A DNA stretch of 64,000 nucleotides from Shewanella sp. KX20019 (GTDB lineage: Bacteria > Pseudomonadota > Gammaproteobacteria > Enterobacterales > Shewanellaceae): positions 1,922,001 through 1,986,000 of the forward strand of contig NZ_CP068437.1 in assembly GCF_016757755.1 (NCBI RefSeq), written 5' to 3'. Below the pieces are notes generated by a model. The model was not told the DNA's origin and did not search any database. It worked only from the letters and a program-made list of their open reading frames with translations. Position numbers and translations under genes: made by a program. Shown here in pieces: positions 35,575 to 44,310 of the stretch (position 1 is the first letter of the stretch; the number at the start of each line of letters is the position of its first letter).

Positions 35575-36261
35575 TTGGAACAATTGCATATAGATCCTCT
35601 CCTGATTAAACCTACCAACAAACGCAATGGATTTACCCTTACTTTTGCAGGGATCACGGGGATTATTACGGGAATAGCTCTCTTCATCAATGGCAGTCAC
35701 CTCTTTGCGCCTGGGATTGTTTGTTTTGGTTTTGGTGCTATTTCAGCGGTACTTGGTATTTCCAAATTACTTGAGCCGGAAGTGACAATAATGATTGATA
35801 CTGACGGGATCCGCTATTTTCATCGGCGTGGTGAAGTTAAAATAGCATGGGGAAATATCCAAAGATTTGATCAACCCAAAGTGATTCAAGGTGTTGAGAC
35901 ACTCACTTTGCCCTATATCGGGATAAAATTGAGAGCCATTGGCCCAATCTTAGAGTGCATCTCATTGCGCTTAGCAACGGGGATGCTAACCGAGCAAAGA
36001 CCGCTTTTAATAACAGCTTCGGCGCAAGATGAAGATCTATCGACTTTGGAAAACCAAATGAGTGAAGAGTTTACCCCTTTTATAGAGGACGATAGTCGCT
36101 ATAAAGGCGTATTGGCGATGTTTGGTCATCGATGCCGCATATTAGGCAGCCATTTAGGTTTTCATCTGTATATTGCTACAGATGCATTAGATAGACCTGC
36201 TGATGAGTTTATTGCACTCATGCGTGAGTATCATAGATTGGCACTGTTACTAGAGAGCTAA
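35575..36261 (+). CDS. DUF2982 membrane protein
   Basis: A 228-residue protein of unknown function that I match to DUF2982, a family found in Shewanella and related marine genera. Two hydrophobic helices lie at about residues 20–38 and 44–62 (FAGITGIITGIALFI, APGIVCFGFGAISAVLGI). The remaining soluble part has beta-strand character like a small PH-type domain (IMIDTDGIRYFHRRGEVKIAW). The start codon would be TTG at 35575. It is convergent with the bactofilin gene, and a shared terminator lies between them. Confidence 0.65.
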   Translation: MEQLHIDPLLIKPTNKRNGFTLTFAGITGIITGIALFINGSHLFAPGIVCFGFGAISAVLGISKLLEPEVTIMIDTDGIRYFHRRGEVKIAWGNIQRFDQPKVIQGVETLTLPYIGIKLRAIGPILECISLRLATGMLTEQRPLLITASAQDEDLSTLENQMSEEFTPFIEDDSRYKGVLAMFGHRCRILGSHLGFHLYIATDALDRPADEFIALMREYHRLALLLES

Positions 36262-36263
36262 TT

Positions 36264-36308
36264 AGAACTAAGTTTATAAAAATTCGACTGTTTTATAAAC
36301 TTAGTTCT
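36264..36308. terminator. Bidirectional terminator between DUF2982 and bactofilin
   Basis: A perfect 18-bp inverted repeat (AGAACTAAGTTTATAAAA and its complement) around a 9-base loop lies between convergent genes. The A/T-rich stem base gives U-tracts both ways. Confidence 0.85.
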
Positions 36309-36319
36309 TTAACGTATTA

Positions 36320-36736
36320 TTATCCTGCTGATAATTGCGCTTCTTCTATCTGTTCGGGTTTAGCTGAGCCGTGCTTGTCTGTTGAAGATGCGGGTAGGAA
36401 GGCGATATCATCACGTACGCGCATTCCAATAAATTGACCGCCTTCAAAAATCTCCATCGATTGACAAGTCACTTCCCCATCAACAACACCAGTACTGCTT
36501 ATGTTGAGTTTATTGCAGATTAATTTACCGCGAAATGTACCAGAGACACGCAGCTCTTGGCAGTTTAATACACCATCGATAAGGCCATCTTGCTCAATGG
36601 TAATGTTACTTGTGGATTGGATATCGCCAAAAATCTCACCAGAGACAAGTGCCTCGGCGCTGAATTCACTCTCTCCAGTTAGCTTTGTTCCTTGGGCGAT
36701 AAAAGTGAGCCCACCGCTTCTTTTTCTGTTAAACAT
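36320..36736 (-). CDS. Bactofilin-family cytoskeletal protein
   Basis: A roughly 138-residue polymer-forming protein. Bactofilins build filaments from a right-handed beta-helix and help localise envelope or cell-shape proteins. The repeated strands LTGESEFSAEALVSGEIFG, ITIEQDGLIDG, LRVSGTFRG, LNISSTGVVDG and MEIFEGGQFIG form the regular ladder. No membrane segment is present. I chose the ATG at 36736 because MFNRKRSGGLTFIA is a typical bactofilin start. A TTG at 36757 would add seven residues; neither has a strong ribosome binding site. Confidence 0.85.
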   Translation of the reverse strand: MFNRKRSGGLTFIAQGTKLTGESEFSAEALVSGEIFGDIQSTSNITIEQDGLIDGVLNCQELRVSGTFRGKLICNKLNISSTGVVDGEVTCQSMEIFEGGQFIGMRVRDDIAFLPASSTDKHGSAKPEQIEEAQLSAG

Positions 36737-36932
36737 AAATGCGTCGCTGTTAGTCAAGGTAGCTTGATGTTACCTTGAAAAAAAACAATAAAAAACCACT
36801 TATATTTGGCGCTTGCTGTCATTATTTTGGCTCAACAGTGCAGGATGTAGCGGGGCTTTTGGCTGGATAGGCTTAGAAAGTGGATGAGCAGAAATGTTAA
36901 TCTGAAAAATATTTATGTTAATCAGTGTTTAA

Positions 36933-37409
36933 TCAGAGATTAATTAATATTGCATTCGATGGGCAAGGGGAAACACATGCGCCGCAGCCCGTACAAGCAT
37001 CAACATCAATGTGTGGTTGAGGCGCTTTGCCTATTGCCATAGTAAAGCTGATCGCACTTTCATCGCAGGCATCCTTACAGCTTTGACACCATATACCTTG
37101 GTAGGCCATACAGTTGTCCCGTATGGCGGCGGTTACCGTCCAAGGAGCCTCGGTTGTTGCGGTAAACAGAGGTTCAGGGCAAGCATCAACGCACTGCTGA
37201 CAGAAAGTACATTCATCGATGTTAAAATCGACTTCAGGGAAACCACCGTCGCCTTTGATGATGATGTTGGTTTCACAGGCCTGAACACACTTATTACAGC
37301 GAGTGCACTCATCGGTAAACTCTATGTCTTTTTTTACCCAAGGAAGATGAACAGCATCGCTTTTTTTACGGCTAAAAAGACGACGTCGACTTCGATTGAT
37401 ACTGCTCAT
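36933..37409 (-). CDS. napF: NapF-type iron–sulfur ferredoxin
   Basis: A 158-residue cytoplasmic protein with several [4Fe-4S] cysteine sets: CTRCNKCVQAC, CTFCQQCVDACP, CQSCKDAC and CTGCGACVSPCP. An Arg-rich N-terminus and the overall length match NapF, which associates with periplasmic nitrate reductase NapA and is proposed to help its maturation. No other nap gene is in the window, so this napF is an orphan here. A GAGAG ribosome binding site precedes the ATG. It runs in the same direction as galE and galU but has its own upstream gap of about 60 bases after galE's end region. Confidence 0.88.
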   Translation of the reverse strand: MSSINRSRRRLFSRKKSDAVHLPWVKKDIEFTDECTRCNKCVQACETNIIIKGDGGFPEVDFNIDECTFCQQCVDACPEPLFTATTEAPWTVTAAIRDNCMAYQGIWCQSCKDACDESAISFTMAIGKAPQPHIDVDACTGCGACVSPCPSNAILINL

Positions 37410-37467
37410 CAGTTGTACTCTCGGTTATGTAAATTACGGTTCAAACTAGCCTAAGGTATTACTCGTT

Positions 37468-38481
37468 CTAGCTACTGTAACCATTAGGGTTACTTGCCTG
37501 CCAATGCCAACTACTTTGTGCCATATCATCAATATTATGTGTCGCTTGCCACTTTAGCTCTGTTTGCGCTTTTTCTGGATTAGCATAACAAGCGGCAATA
37601 TCGCCAGGACGTCTTGCCACCAATTGGTATTTTATAGTGGTGTTACTCGCTTTTTCAAACGCTTTAACCATCTCTAACACACTATAGCCCTGACCTGTAC
37701 CAAGGTTATAAGTCACTAAACCTGGCTTGGTGCGGAGTTTATCAAGTGCTCTTAAATGGCCAATGGCTAAATCAACAACGTGGATATAATCGCGTACTCC
37801 GGTGCCATCAACAGTATCGTAATCATTACCGAACACACTCAATTGCGCTCGTTTACCGACTGCGACCTGGGTAATGAACGGCATAAGGTTATTGGGTATA
37901 TCATTTGGGTCTTCACCAATCAGGCCACTATGGTGTGCACCAACGGGGTTGAAGTACCTAAGACGAGCAATATTCCAGCTCGGATCGGAATGATGTAAGT
38001 CTGCCAGTACATTTTCAACCATTAACTTAGATTGCCCATATGGGTTTGTTGCGCCCGTTGGGAAGTCTTCAGTAATGGGTAGCGATGCAGGATCGCCATA
38101 AACCGTTGCTGAAGAGCTGAACACTAAGTTTCTAACGTTAAATTCATCCATCACTTGGCACAATATAATGGTGCCAGTGACGTTGTTTTCATAGTAACGA
38201 AGCGGTTGCTCTACTGACTCGCCCACTGCTTTAAGGCCAGCAAAATGGATAACAGACTCAATATCATGGTCGGTAAACAGCTTTTGCAGAAAAGGTTTAT
38301 TGAGAATATCACCTTGATAAAAGGTCACAGACTTGCCTGTGATTTTCTCGACACGCTCTAATGCAGTAACGCTCGAGTTACTTAGATTATCGAGGATCAC
38401 GACATCACTGCCACTATTTAGCAGTTCAACCACCGTATGAGTACCGATGTAGCCTGCGCCGCCTGTTACCAAAATTGTCAT
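37468..38481 (-). CDS. galE: UDP-glucose 4-epimerase
   Basis: A 337-residue NAD+-bound epimerase that interconverts UDP-glucose and UDP-galactose for envelope polysaccharide synthesis and galactose use. The Rossmann motif is VTGGAGYIGTHT. The catalytic Ser/Tyr/Lys set occurs in VFSSSATVYG and NPYGQSK. NPVGAHHSGLIGEDP and GTGVRDYIHVVDLA are conserved GalE blocks. The length is typical. The gene lies 34 bases after galU on the same strand, so the two probably form an operon supplying UDP-sugars. AAGGG precedes the ATG. Confidence 0.95.
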   Translation of the reverse strand: MTILVTGGAGYIGTHTVVELLNSGSDVVILDNLSNSSVTALERVEKITGKSVTFYQGDILNKPFLQKLFTDHDIESVIHFAGLKAVGESVEQPLRYYENNVTGTIILCQVMDEFNVRNLVFSSSATVYGDPASLPITEDFPTGATNPYGQSKLMVENVLADLHHSDPSWNIARLRYFNPVGAHHSGLIGEDPNDIPNNLMPFITQVAVGKRAQLSVFGNDYDTVDGTGVRDYIHVVDLAIGHLRALDKLRTKPGLVTYNLGTGQGYSVLEMVKAFEKASNTTIKYQLVARRPGDIAACYANPEKAQTELKWQATHNIDDMAQSSWHWQASNPNGYSS

Positions 38482-38515
38482 TTTAATACCCTTTATTACT
38501 ATGCTTTTTCATTCA

Positions 38516-39421
38516 TTAAAGATTTTTTGCGATGTCTTTTATATATTTGGCAAACTCTGGACCAATATCTTTATGGCGCAAAGCATGCTCTACATTGGCT
38601 TGCATATAGCCCAGCTTGTTACCGCAATCGTGACTTTTACCCTGCATGTAATAGGCATTAACCGTTTGATTTTCCATTAGCATGGCAATCGCATCGGTTA
38701 ATTGGATCTCATCGCCTGCACCGGCTGGTGTCTTGGCTAAATAGGCCCAAATCTCTGCTGGAAGCACATAACGTCCAACCACACCTAAATTAGACGGGGC
38801 ATCATCAACGTCTGGTTTTTCAACTAACTGGGTAAGCGGTAGTGATTGACCTGGCTTTAGCTCTTGGCCGCCAATATCGGCTATGCCGTATTGATCGACT
38901 TGATCGTGAGGCACGCCTTCTACCATTATCTGACCTACTTCAGTTTCGTCATATAACGCTACCATTTGCGCTAAATTGTCTTTAGCTAAATTACTGCTGG
39001 CATCATCGACAATAACATCAGGCAGTAATACCGCAAAAGGCGCATCACCAACAATCGTCTTCGCACAAAGAATGGCATGACCTAACCCCTTTGCTTGGGC
39101 CTGGCGCACACTTATGATGGTCACGTCTGTTGGACAAATGGATTGCACCTCTGCCAGTAACTGTCTTTTTACTCGACGCTCAAGATGCGCTTCAAGCTCA
39201 AAACTGGTGTCGAAATGGTTTTCAACTGAATTCTTACTGGCATGAGTTACTAGTACAATCTCTTTAATACCGGCTGCAATCGCTTCTTTGACAACATACT
39301 GGATAAGGGGTTTATCCATAACGGGCAGCATCTCTTTAGGCATCGCTTTTGTTGCTGGTAACATCCTTGTACCAAGACCTGCGACCGGGATCACTGCTTT
39401 TAGAATCTTATGTTGTTTCAT
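38516..39421 (-). CDS. galU: UTP–glucose-1-phosphate uridylyltransferase
   Basis: A 301-residue enzyme that makes UDP-glucose from UTP and glucose-1-phosphate. The nucleotide-binding N-terminus KAVIPVAGLGTRMLPATKA has the signature GxGTR and catalytic Lys. PKEMLPVMDKPLIQYVV and LPDVIVDD are diagnostic, as is QLVEKPDVDDAPSNLGVVGR. The length is typical. It is the first gene of the galU–galE pair, and AGGAA precedes the ATG. Confidence 0.95.
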   Translation of the reverse strand: MKQHKILKAVIPVAGLGTRMLPATKAMPKEMLPVMDKPLIQYVVKEAIAAGIKEIVLVTHASKNSVENHFDTSFELEAHLERRVKRQLLAEVQSICPTDVTIISVRQAQAKGLGHAILCAKTIVGDAPFAVLLPDVIVDDASSNLAKDNLAQMVALYDETEVGQIMVEGVPHDQVDQYGIADIGGQELKPGQSLPLTQLVEKPDVDDAPSNLGVVGRYVLPAEIWAYLAKTPAGAGDEIQLTDAIAMLMENQTVNAYYMQGKSHDCGNKLGYMQANVEHALRHKDIGPEFAKYIKDIAKNL

Positions 39422-39692
39422 TGTATTCCTACTTTTCCTATCAATGGATTAGCGCTTCATTACTATTCTATACTGAATCTTTATCATGTGTGCTGTGATT
39501 TTGCTGAAGCCAATTGATATTTATTGTATTTGATGTTTGTAAGGCGATATTTTGCCCGTATGTTGTTTAGAATGCACTCAATAGCTTTGACGTTTTTTTG
39601 TTTAGTTGTTTACACAATTGGAGGTGAAAACTCGATTCGATGCTTTTTAATCCTTTATGTTTTTGGGTTATCTCGATAGAGACTAAGATGGG

Positions 39693-39710
39693 TGTAAATA
39701 TTTGAATACA
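39693..39710. promoter_or_regulatory. Possible TyrR box upstream of phhA
   Basis: TGTAAATATTTGAATACA resembles the TyrR box TGTAAA-N6-TTTACA, with two mismatches in the right half. A tyrR gene lies downstream. It is about 170 bases before phhA. Confidence 0.35.
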
Positions 39711-39805
39711 TCAAGTTGACTGTTAATAAAGGATTAATTGATGTAGCTAAGACGCATGTAATATATTCGTTACGCTATGCGACGTGGAACGAGTAAAGAA
39801 TAAAC

Positions 39806-39821
39806 TGTGATCTAGTTAACA
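39806..39821. promoter_or_regulatory. Possible CRP site upstream of phhA
   Basis: TGTGATCTAGTTAACA matches TGTGA-N6-TCACA at all but one or two positions. It lies about 60 bases before the phhA start. Confidence 0.4.
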
Positions 39822-39879
39822 AAAAGCTGAGTTTGGTTAACTATGGTGATAGGAAATAGTCACTAGCGTTTTTATCACC

Positions 39880-40671
39880 ATGAGCAAACCCACGAAGTAT
39901 ATCGCTCGCTTGCCAGATGCAAGTGGCCATATTAATTACCCGCAAGATGAACATGACATCTGGCAGGAGCTTTATTCAAGACAGCTTGCTAATTTACCCG
40001 GCCGAGCATGCCAAGCTTACTTAGATGGACTAGAGCGATTGGATCTGGCAAGCGATAGGATCCCACAGTTAAGTGAGATTGACACTGTGCTACAAGAAAC
40101 AACAGGGTGGAAAACCAGCGCAGTGCCAGCGTTGATTTCCTTTGGAAAGTTTTTTGAGTTATTGGCTAATAAATCATTCCCGGTGGCGACCTTTATTCGC
40201 AGTCGTGAAGAGCTTGATTATTTGCAGGAGCCAGATATTTTCCATGAGGTCTTCGGGCATTGTCCACTACTGACCAATCCATCTTTTGCTCACTTCTCAC
40301 ATCTTTATGGTCAATTGGGCTTAGCTGCAAGCAAGGAGGAACGTGTTTATTTGGCGCGCCTTTATTGGTTTACCGTTGAGTTCGGCATCATACGTGCTGA
40401 AAATAACAACCTGAGTATTTATGGTGGCGGTATTATTAGTTCGCCAGGCGAAACACTGTTTGTGATGGGTAATGAGCCCGAAATCAGGGAGTTCAATCTG
40501 GTTGATGTCATGCGTACTCCTTATCGTATTGATATTATGCAGCCAATCTATTACGCAATAAACAGTATCGATGAGCTCGATAGCATCGCTGAAATGGATA
40601 TTATGGGCGCAGTAAAAAAAGCACAGCAGCTGGGGTTATTTGCAGCAACTTATCCTGCTAAAGCGGGTTAA
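39880..40671 (+). CDS. phhA: Phenylalanine 4-monooxygenase
   Basis: A 263-residue non-haem iron enzyme that hydroxylates phenylalanine to tyrosine using tetrahydropterin and oxygen. The iron ligands are His122 and His127 in PDIFHEVFGHCP and Glu167 in YWFTVEFGI. The prokaryotic length and the absence of an ACT regulatory domain are typical. It is followed after about 95 bases by phhB, which recycles its pterin cofactor. Downstream fahA and maiA complete the later steps of tyrosine breakdown. The start has no strong ribosome binding site but begins directly with the conserved region. Confidence 0.95.
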   Translation: MSKPTKYIARLPDASGHINYPQDEHDIWQELYSRQLANLPGRACQAYLDGLERLDLASDRIPQLSEIDTVLQETTGWKTSAVPALISFGKFFELLANKSFPVATFIRSREELDYLQEPDIFHEVFGHCPLLTNPSFAHFSHLYGQLGLAASKEERVYLARLYWFTVEFGIIRAENNNLSIYGGGIISSPGETLFVMGNEPEIREFNLVDVMRTPYRIDIMQPIYYAINSIDELDSIAEMDIMGAVKKAQQLGLFAATYPAKAG

Positions 40672-40766
40672 ATATGATTAGAAAGAACCTTGGTTTGAAG
40701 TGAACATTGAAACCGAAGGATGAGTTTCAGAATGATGATAGAAATAACAGAATTAGAGGAAAGAAA

Positions 40767-41108
40767 ATGACTGAATTAGCCCAAATGAAATGTGAAGCCT
40801 GTCAAGCAGATGCACCCAAGGTGAGTGATGCTGAACTAGCTGAACTTGTGCGTATGATCCCTGATTGGACTGTAGAAGTACGTGACGGCATTATGCAGCT
40901 TGAGCGTGTGTACAAGTTTAAGAATTTTAGATTAGCAATGGCGTTCACTAATAAGCTTGCCGATCTTGCAGAGGCTGATTTTCATCACCCTGGAATTTTG
41001 ACTGAGTGGGGAAAAGTGACGGTAACATGGTGGTCTCATTCAGTTAAAGGCCTACACAAGAATGATTTCATTATGGCAGCCAAGACGGATACACTTTTAG
41101 CTGACTAA
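40767..41108 (+). CDS. phhB: Pterin-4a-carbinolamine dehydratase
   Basis: A 113-residue enzyme that dehydrates 4a-hydroxytetrahydrobiopterin after each PhhA turnover. The active-site histidines are in EADFHHPGI and the fold motif is WGKVTVTWWSHSVKGL. The ATG at 40767 is preceded by AGAGGA and gives the usual length. A longer frame from 40707 adds 20 residues that do not look conserved. It forms the phhAB pair, followed by a terminator. Confidence 0.95.
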   Translation: MTELAQMKCEACQADAPKVSDAELAELVRMIPDWTVEVRDGIMQLERVYKFKNFRLAMAFTNKLADLAEADFHHPGILTEWGKVTVTWWSHSVKGLHKNDFIMAAKTDTLLAD

Positions 41109-41116
41109 TCGAGCTT

Positions 41117-41145
41117 CGCGCCAGCTCTACTGGCGCGTGTTTATT
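41117..41145 (+). terminator. Rho-independent terminator after phhB
   Basis: An 8-bp G/C-rich stem (CGCGCCAG / CTGGCGCG) with a CTCTA loop is followed by TGTTTATTCT, nine bases past the stop codon. Confidence 0.75.
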
Positions 41146-41336
41146 CTCTATATCCCCAAATCTGCTGTAAACAAGTCTTGCCACAACACTCATAACCTTT
41201 TAACGTATAGGCGAAATATGCTTAACAGTTATCTGCTCTCCTTATTGGGCTGAGCACATTGTCGCTGGATACTGGTCACTAGTTATATTTTAGTTTTATC
41301 CCAATAACAATTATTTAGAAAAGGGACTGCAATAGT

Positions 41337-42881
41337 ATGCGCTTGGAAGTCAGCTGTTTAGACCGAGTCGGTTTAGCGAAAGATATATTATTGATAATGG
41401 AAGATTATGGTATCAACCTGTTTGCTATCGACGCTAGTAATCAAGGTTTTCTGTATCTGCAATTTGCTGAAGTTAGCTTTGATATGCTCAGCGAACTATT
41501 GCCGCTTATCCGCAAAGTAGAGGGGGTACACGATGTACGAACCGTCTCCTTTATGCCGTCTGAGCAAGAACATTACGCGTTAAAAACACTGTTAAAAACA
41601 TTGCCTGATTCAGTCTTTTCACTCGATATAAAAGGGCGTATTCGCATTGTGAACGAATCGGCTTTGCATATTATCGGTATGGCTGAGCATGAGATCATAG
41701 AGGAATCCATTGGCCACTGGGTACAGGGTTTTAACTTTAGCCGTTGGTTGAGTGAATCAACCGTGTTGGCGCAAGCGACTCGGGTCAATATTGGTGAGAA
41801 CGAATATCTGGCTGAAATGTTGCCTATTTATCTGCCTGACGGTAGTGAAAACCCAATTCTTGCTGGTGCAGTCGTGTCATTAAAGTCACCAGCCCGTTTA
41901 GGTAAACAATTTAATGCATTGCAAAACCAAACCACTGGGTTTGAAAATGTATTAGCAACCAGCGATAAGATGAAAGAGGTGCTGGTGCAGGCCCGCAGAA
42001 TGTCGCAGTTGGACGCACCATTATTGATCACAGGAGAAACCGGTACTGGCAAAGAGTTAATGTCACGAGCGTGTCACGATGCCAGTATGCGCCGCGAACA
42101 GCCTTTTATTGCGATTAATTGCGCCGCGATGCCAGACAGTGCAGCCGAAGAAGAGTTATTTGGTTATGTGAGTAATGGCACTGTGGTCAAGCGCGGATTT
42201 TTTGAAGAAGCAAAGGGCGGAACCGTCTTTTTAGATGAAATTGCTGAGATGTCTCGGTCTGCACAAGTTAAGTTATTACGTTTTTTACAGGACGGTACCT
42301 TTAGACGTGTTGGCGGAGATGAAGAGGTGCGCAGTGATGTTCGCATCATCTGTTCGACTCAGAAAAATCTAGCCGAGCTGTGCCAGACAGGTGAGTTTAG
42401 AGAAGATCTTTACTATCGTATCCACGTCTTAAGCTTCCATGTACCGTCTCTTCGGGAGCGTAAAGTGGACGTGATCCCACTGACAGAAATGTTTTTAGAG
42501 CATTACAGCCAACAACTCTCTATCCCAATTCGCCGTATTTCAGGTGAATGTCGTGAGCACCTTCTTGCTTATGCTTGGCCGGGTAATATACGCCAACTTA
42601 AAAATGCCATTTTTAGAGCGGTGTCTATGTGGGATGGCAGTGCTGAATTGACTGTGGACCAACTTAAATTGCCATCGTATGCAGAAGGCTTCGGCTATTT
42701 TGATCATCAGTTTGAGGGCAGTCTTGAGCAAGCGATGAAGCAGTTTGAAGCTAGTTTGCTACGACGCTTATATCCGGCTTATCCAAGCACACGTCAACTT
42801 GCTAAAAAATTAGGTGTCTCTCACACCGCTATCGCGAATAAGCTGCGTGAATACAAGATTAGTAAACAGAAAGCTTTGTAA
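41337..42881 (+). CDS. tyrR: TyrR aromatic amino acid transcriptional regulator
   Basis: A 514-residue regulator of aromatic amino acid genes. The N-terminal ACT domain (MRLEVSCLDRVGLAKDIL) binds tyrosine or phenylalanine. A PAS domain follows at about residues 80–190, then an AAA+ domain with Walker A GETGTGKE and Walker B VFLDEIAEM, and a C-terminal helix-turn-helix (STRQLAKKLGVSHTAIANKL). The sigma54-contacting GAFTGA loop is absent (FGYVSNGTVVKRGFFEEAK instead), as expected for TyrR, which works with sigma70 RNA polymerase. Its position between phhB and fahA suggests it controls both. An AAGGGA ribosome binding site precedes the ATG. Confidence 0.93.
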   Translation: MRLEVSCLDRVGLAKDILLIMEDYGINLFAIDASNQGFLYLQFAEVSFDMLSELLPLIRKVEGVHDVRTVSFMPSEQEHYALKTLLKTLPDSVFSLDIKGRIRIVNESALHIIGMAEHEIIEESIGHWVQGFNFSRWLSESTVLAQATRVNIGENEYLAEMLPIYLPDGSENPILAGAVVSLKSPARLGKQFNALQNQTTGFENVLATSDKMKEVLVQARRMSQLDAPLLITGETGTGKELMSRACHDASMRREQPFIAINCAAMPDSAAEEELFGYVSNGTVVKRGFFEEAKGGTVFLDEIAEMSRSAQVKLLRFLQDGTFRRVGGDEEVRSDVRIICSTQKNLAELCQTGEFREDLYYRIHVLSFHVPSLRERKVDVIPLTEMFLEHYSQQLSIPIRRISGECREHLLAYAWPGNIRQLKNAIFRAVSMWDGSAELTVDQLKLPSYAEGFGYFDHQFEGSLEQAMKQFEASLLRRLYPAYPSTRQLAKKLGVSHTAIANKLREYKISKQKAL

Positions 42882-42936
42882 CAGCTGATTGCCAGTGTTT
42901 GCTTGCTTTAGCAGCAATAGAAGCTTAGTAACCCCT

Positions 42937-42970
42937 ATTACAGCCTATCTCATCTAGGCTGTAATTATAT
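42937..42970 (+). terminator. Probable terminator after tyrR
   Basis: An 11-bp perfect stem (ATTACAGCCTA / TAGGCTGTAAT) with a 7-base loop is followed by TATAT. It lies about 55 bases past the tyrR stop codon. The U-tract is weak. Confidence 0.65.
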
Positions 42971-43000
42971 GTTTACATATTGGGTGCAATTGTAGGTAAA

Positions 43001-43016
43001 TGTGATTTAGCTCACG
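43001..43016. promoter_or_regulatory. CRP-like site upstream of fahA
   Basis: TGTGATTTAGCTCACG matches TGTGA-N6-TCACA at all positions but the last. It lies about 125 bases before the fahA start, suitable for activation by CRP–cAMP. Confidence 0.6.
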
Positions 43017-43141
43017 CTATTCCACTATTGCCGTTCTTAAGGTATTTCTATGCCAAGTAGATCTAGGCGTAAGCTTGATTCATTTAAAACAGCATACAAA
43101 AGCTGGGATCAGCAGCTAGCCACATTTTATTAGGAGTGAGT

Positions 43142-44128
43142 ATGAAGTTAGCAAGTTATGATAATGGCCGCCGTGATGGTCAGTTAATGTTAGTTAGCCG
43201 TGATCTAACTAAAGCGGTTGCGGTGCCTGCTATTGCTCATACTTTGCAGCAGTTGTTAGATTCATGGGATCTACTCAATCCACAATTGGTTGAGCTTTAT
43301 GATGCATTAAACGAAGGTTTGATGGATAACGCAGTAGTGTTTGACGAAGCTAAGTGTTTATCACCACTTCCAAGAGCCTATCAATGGGCTGATGGCAGTG
43401 CTTATGTAAACCATGTTGAATTGGTACGTAAAGCTCGTGGTGCTGAGATGCCTGAGACATTCTGGACCGATCCTCTCGTTTACCAAGGTGGCTCAGACTG
43501 CTTTATAGCACCAACTGCAGACATTCCATTGGCAAGTGAAGCGTGGGGCATCGACTTTGAATCTGAAATTGCCATTATTACCGATGATGTACCCATGGGG
43601 GTCGCAAGGGACAATGCTGCCAAACATATCAAACTGCTGATGCTGGTAAATGACGTGTCATTAAGAAACCTGATCCCTGGCGAACTGGCTAAGGGTTTTG
43701 GATTCTTCCAAGCTAAGCCTTCAAGCAGTTTTTCACCTGTCGCGGTCACGCCCGATGAGTTAAACGATAAGTGGCAAGATAGCAAAGTACATCTGCCATT
43801 AATCACTCATCTGAATAATGAGCTGTTTGGGCGCCCAAATGCGGGTGTCGATATGACATTCAACTTTAGCCAGTTGGTATCTCATGTTGCAAAAACACGT
43901 CCTTTAGGTGCGGGTGCCATTATTGGTTCTGGGACTATTTCTAACTATGATCGTAGTGCGGGTTCAAGCTGTCTTGCTGAGACTCGCATGCTTGAAACCA
44001 TCGCCGACGGTAAGCCTTCAACGCCATTTATGGGCTTTGGCGACCGCGTTCGTATTGAGATGCTTGACGAAAATGAGCAGTCAATATTTGGTACTATTGA
44101 TCAGCAGGTCGTTGAATACAAAGCTTAG
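43142..44128 (+). CDS. fahA: Fumarylacetoacetate hydrolase
   Basis: A 328-residue hydrolase that splits fumarylacetoacetate to fumarate and acetoacetate, the last step of tyrosine and homogentisate degradation. Family motifs are LPRAYQWADGSAYVNHV, FESEIAIITDDVP (metal-binding Glu), DVSLRNLIPGELAKGFGFF and GSGTISNYDRSAGSSCLAE. The ATG at 43142 has AGGAG five bases upstream; a GTG at 43136 is a weaker start. It forms an operon-like pair with maiA, although a terminator lies between them. Confidence 0.93.
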   Translation: MKLASYDNGRRDGQLMLVSRDLTKAVAVPAIAHTLQQLLDSWDLLNPQLVELYDALNEGLMDNAVVFDEAKCLSPLPRAYQWADGSAYVNHVELVRKARGAEMPETFWTDPLVYQGGSDCFIAPTADIPLASEAWGIDFESEIAIITDDVPMGVARDNAAKHIKLLMLVNDVSLRNLIPGELAKGFGFFQAKPSSSFSPVAVTPDELNDKWQDSKVHLPLITHLNNELFGRPNAGVDMTFNFSQLVSHVAKTRPLGAGAIIGSGTISNYDRSAGSSCLAETRMLETIADGKPSTPFMGFGDRVRIEMLDENEQSIFGTIDQQVVEYKA

Positions 44129-44165
44129 ATTCTTCACTAGTGGTTAATAATTAAAGTTTGAAAGA

Positions 44166-44202
44166 GAGTTAATTCGTATCGGGTTAGCTCTTTTTATTTT
44201 TA
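44166..44202 (+). terminator. Terminator after fahA
   Basis: An 8-bp stem (AGAGTTAA / TTAGCTCT, one T·G pair) is followed by TTTTATTTTT. Some read-through to maiA, or a separate promoter, would be needed. Confidence 0.75.
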
Positions 44203-44204
44203 GG

Positions 44205-44253
44205 ATATCCCCGTCCCTCTGAATTCTGCATCTTCAGGTAGGATGGGTATATA
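44205..44253. repeat. Palindromic intergenic repeat, copy C
   Basis: It reads ATATCCCCGTCCCTCTGAAT, then TCTGCATCTTCAGGTAGGAT and GGGTATAT. It shares its arms and its CTGCATCTT-AGG core with copies A and B at 23506 and 23817. Confidence 0.7.
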
Positions 44254-44310
44254 AGATATTGGTTGTTCCTTGGTAAGTCAGTGCAATTGATAAAATAGGG
44301 AAATTTAATA

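Larger units (their letters stand above)
39422..39879. other. Intergenic region between galU and phhA
   Basis: About 460 bases between divergent genes that must contain promoters for both. It holds a TyrR-box-like element at 39693 and a CRP-like site at 39806. I see no gene. Confidence 0.5.
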
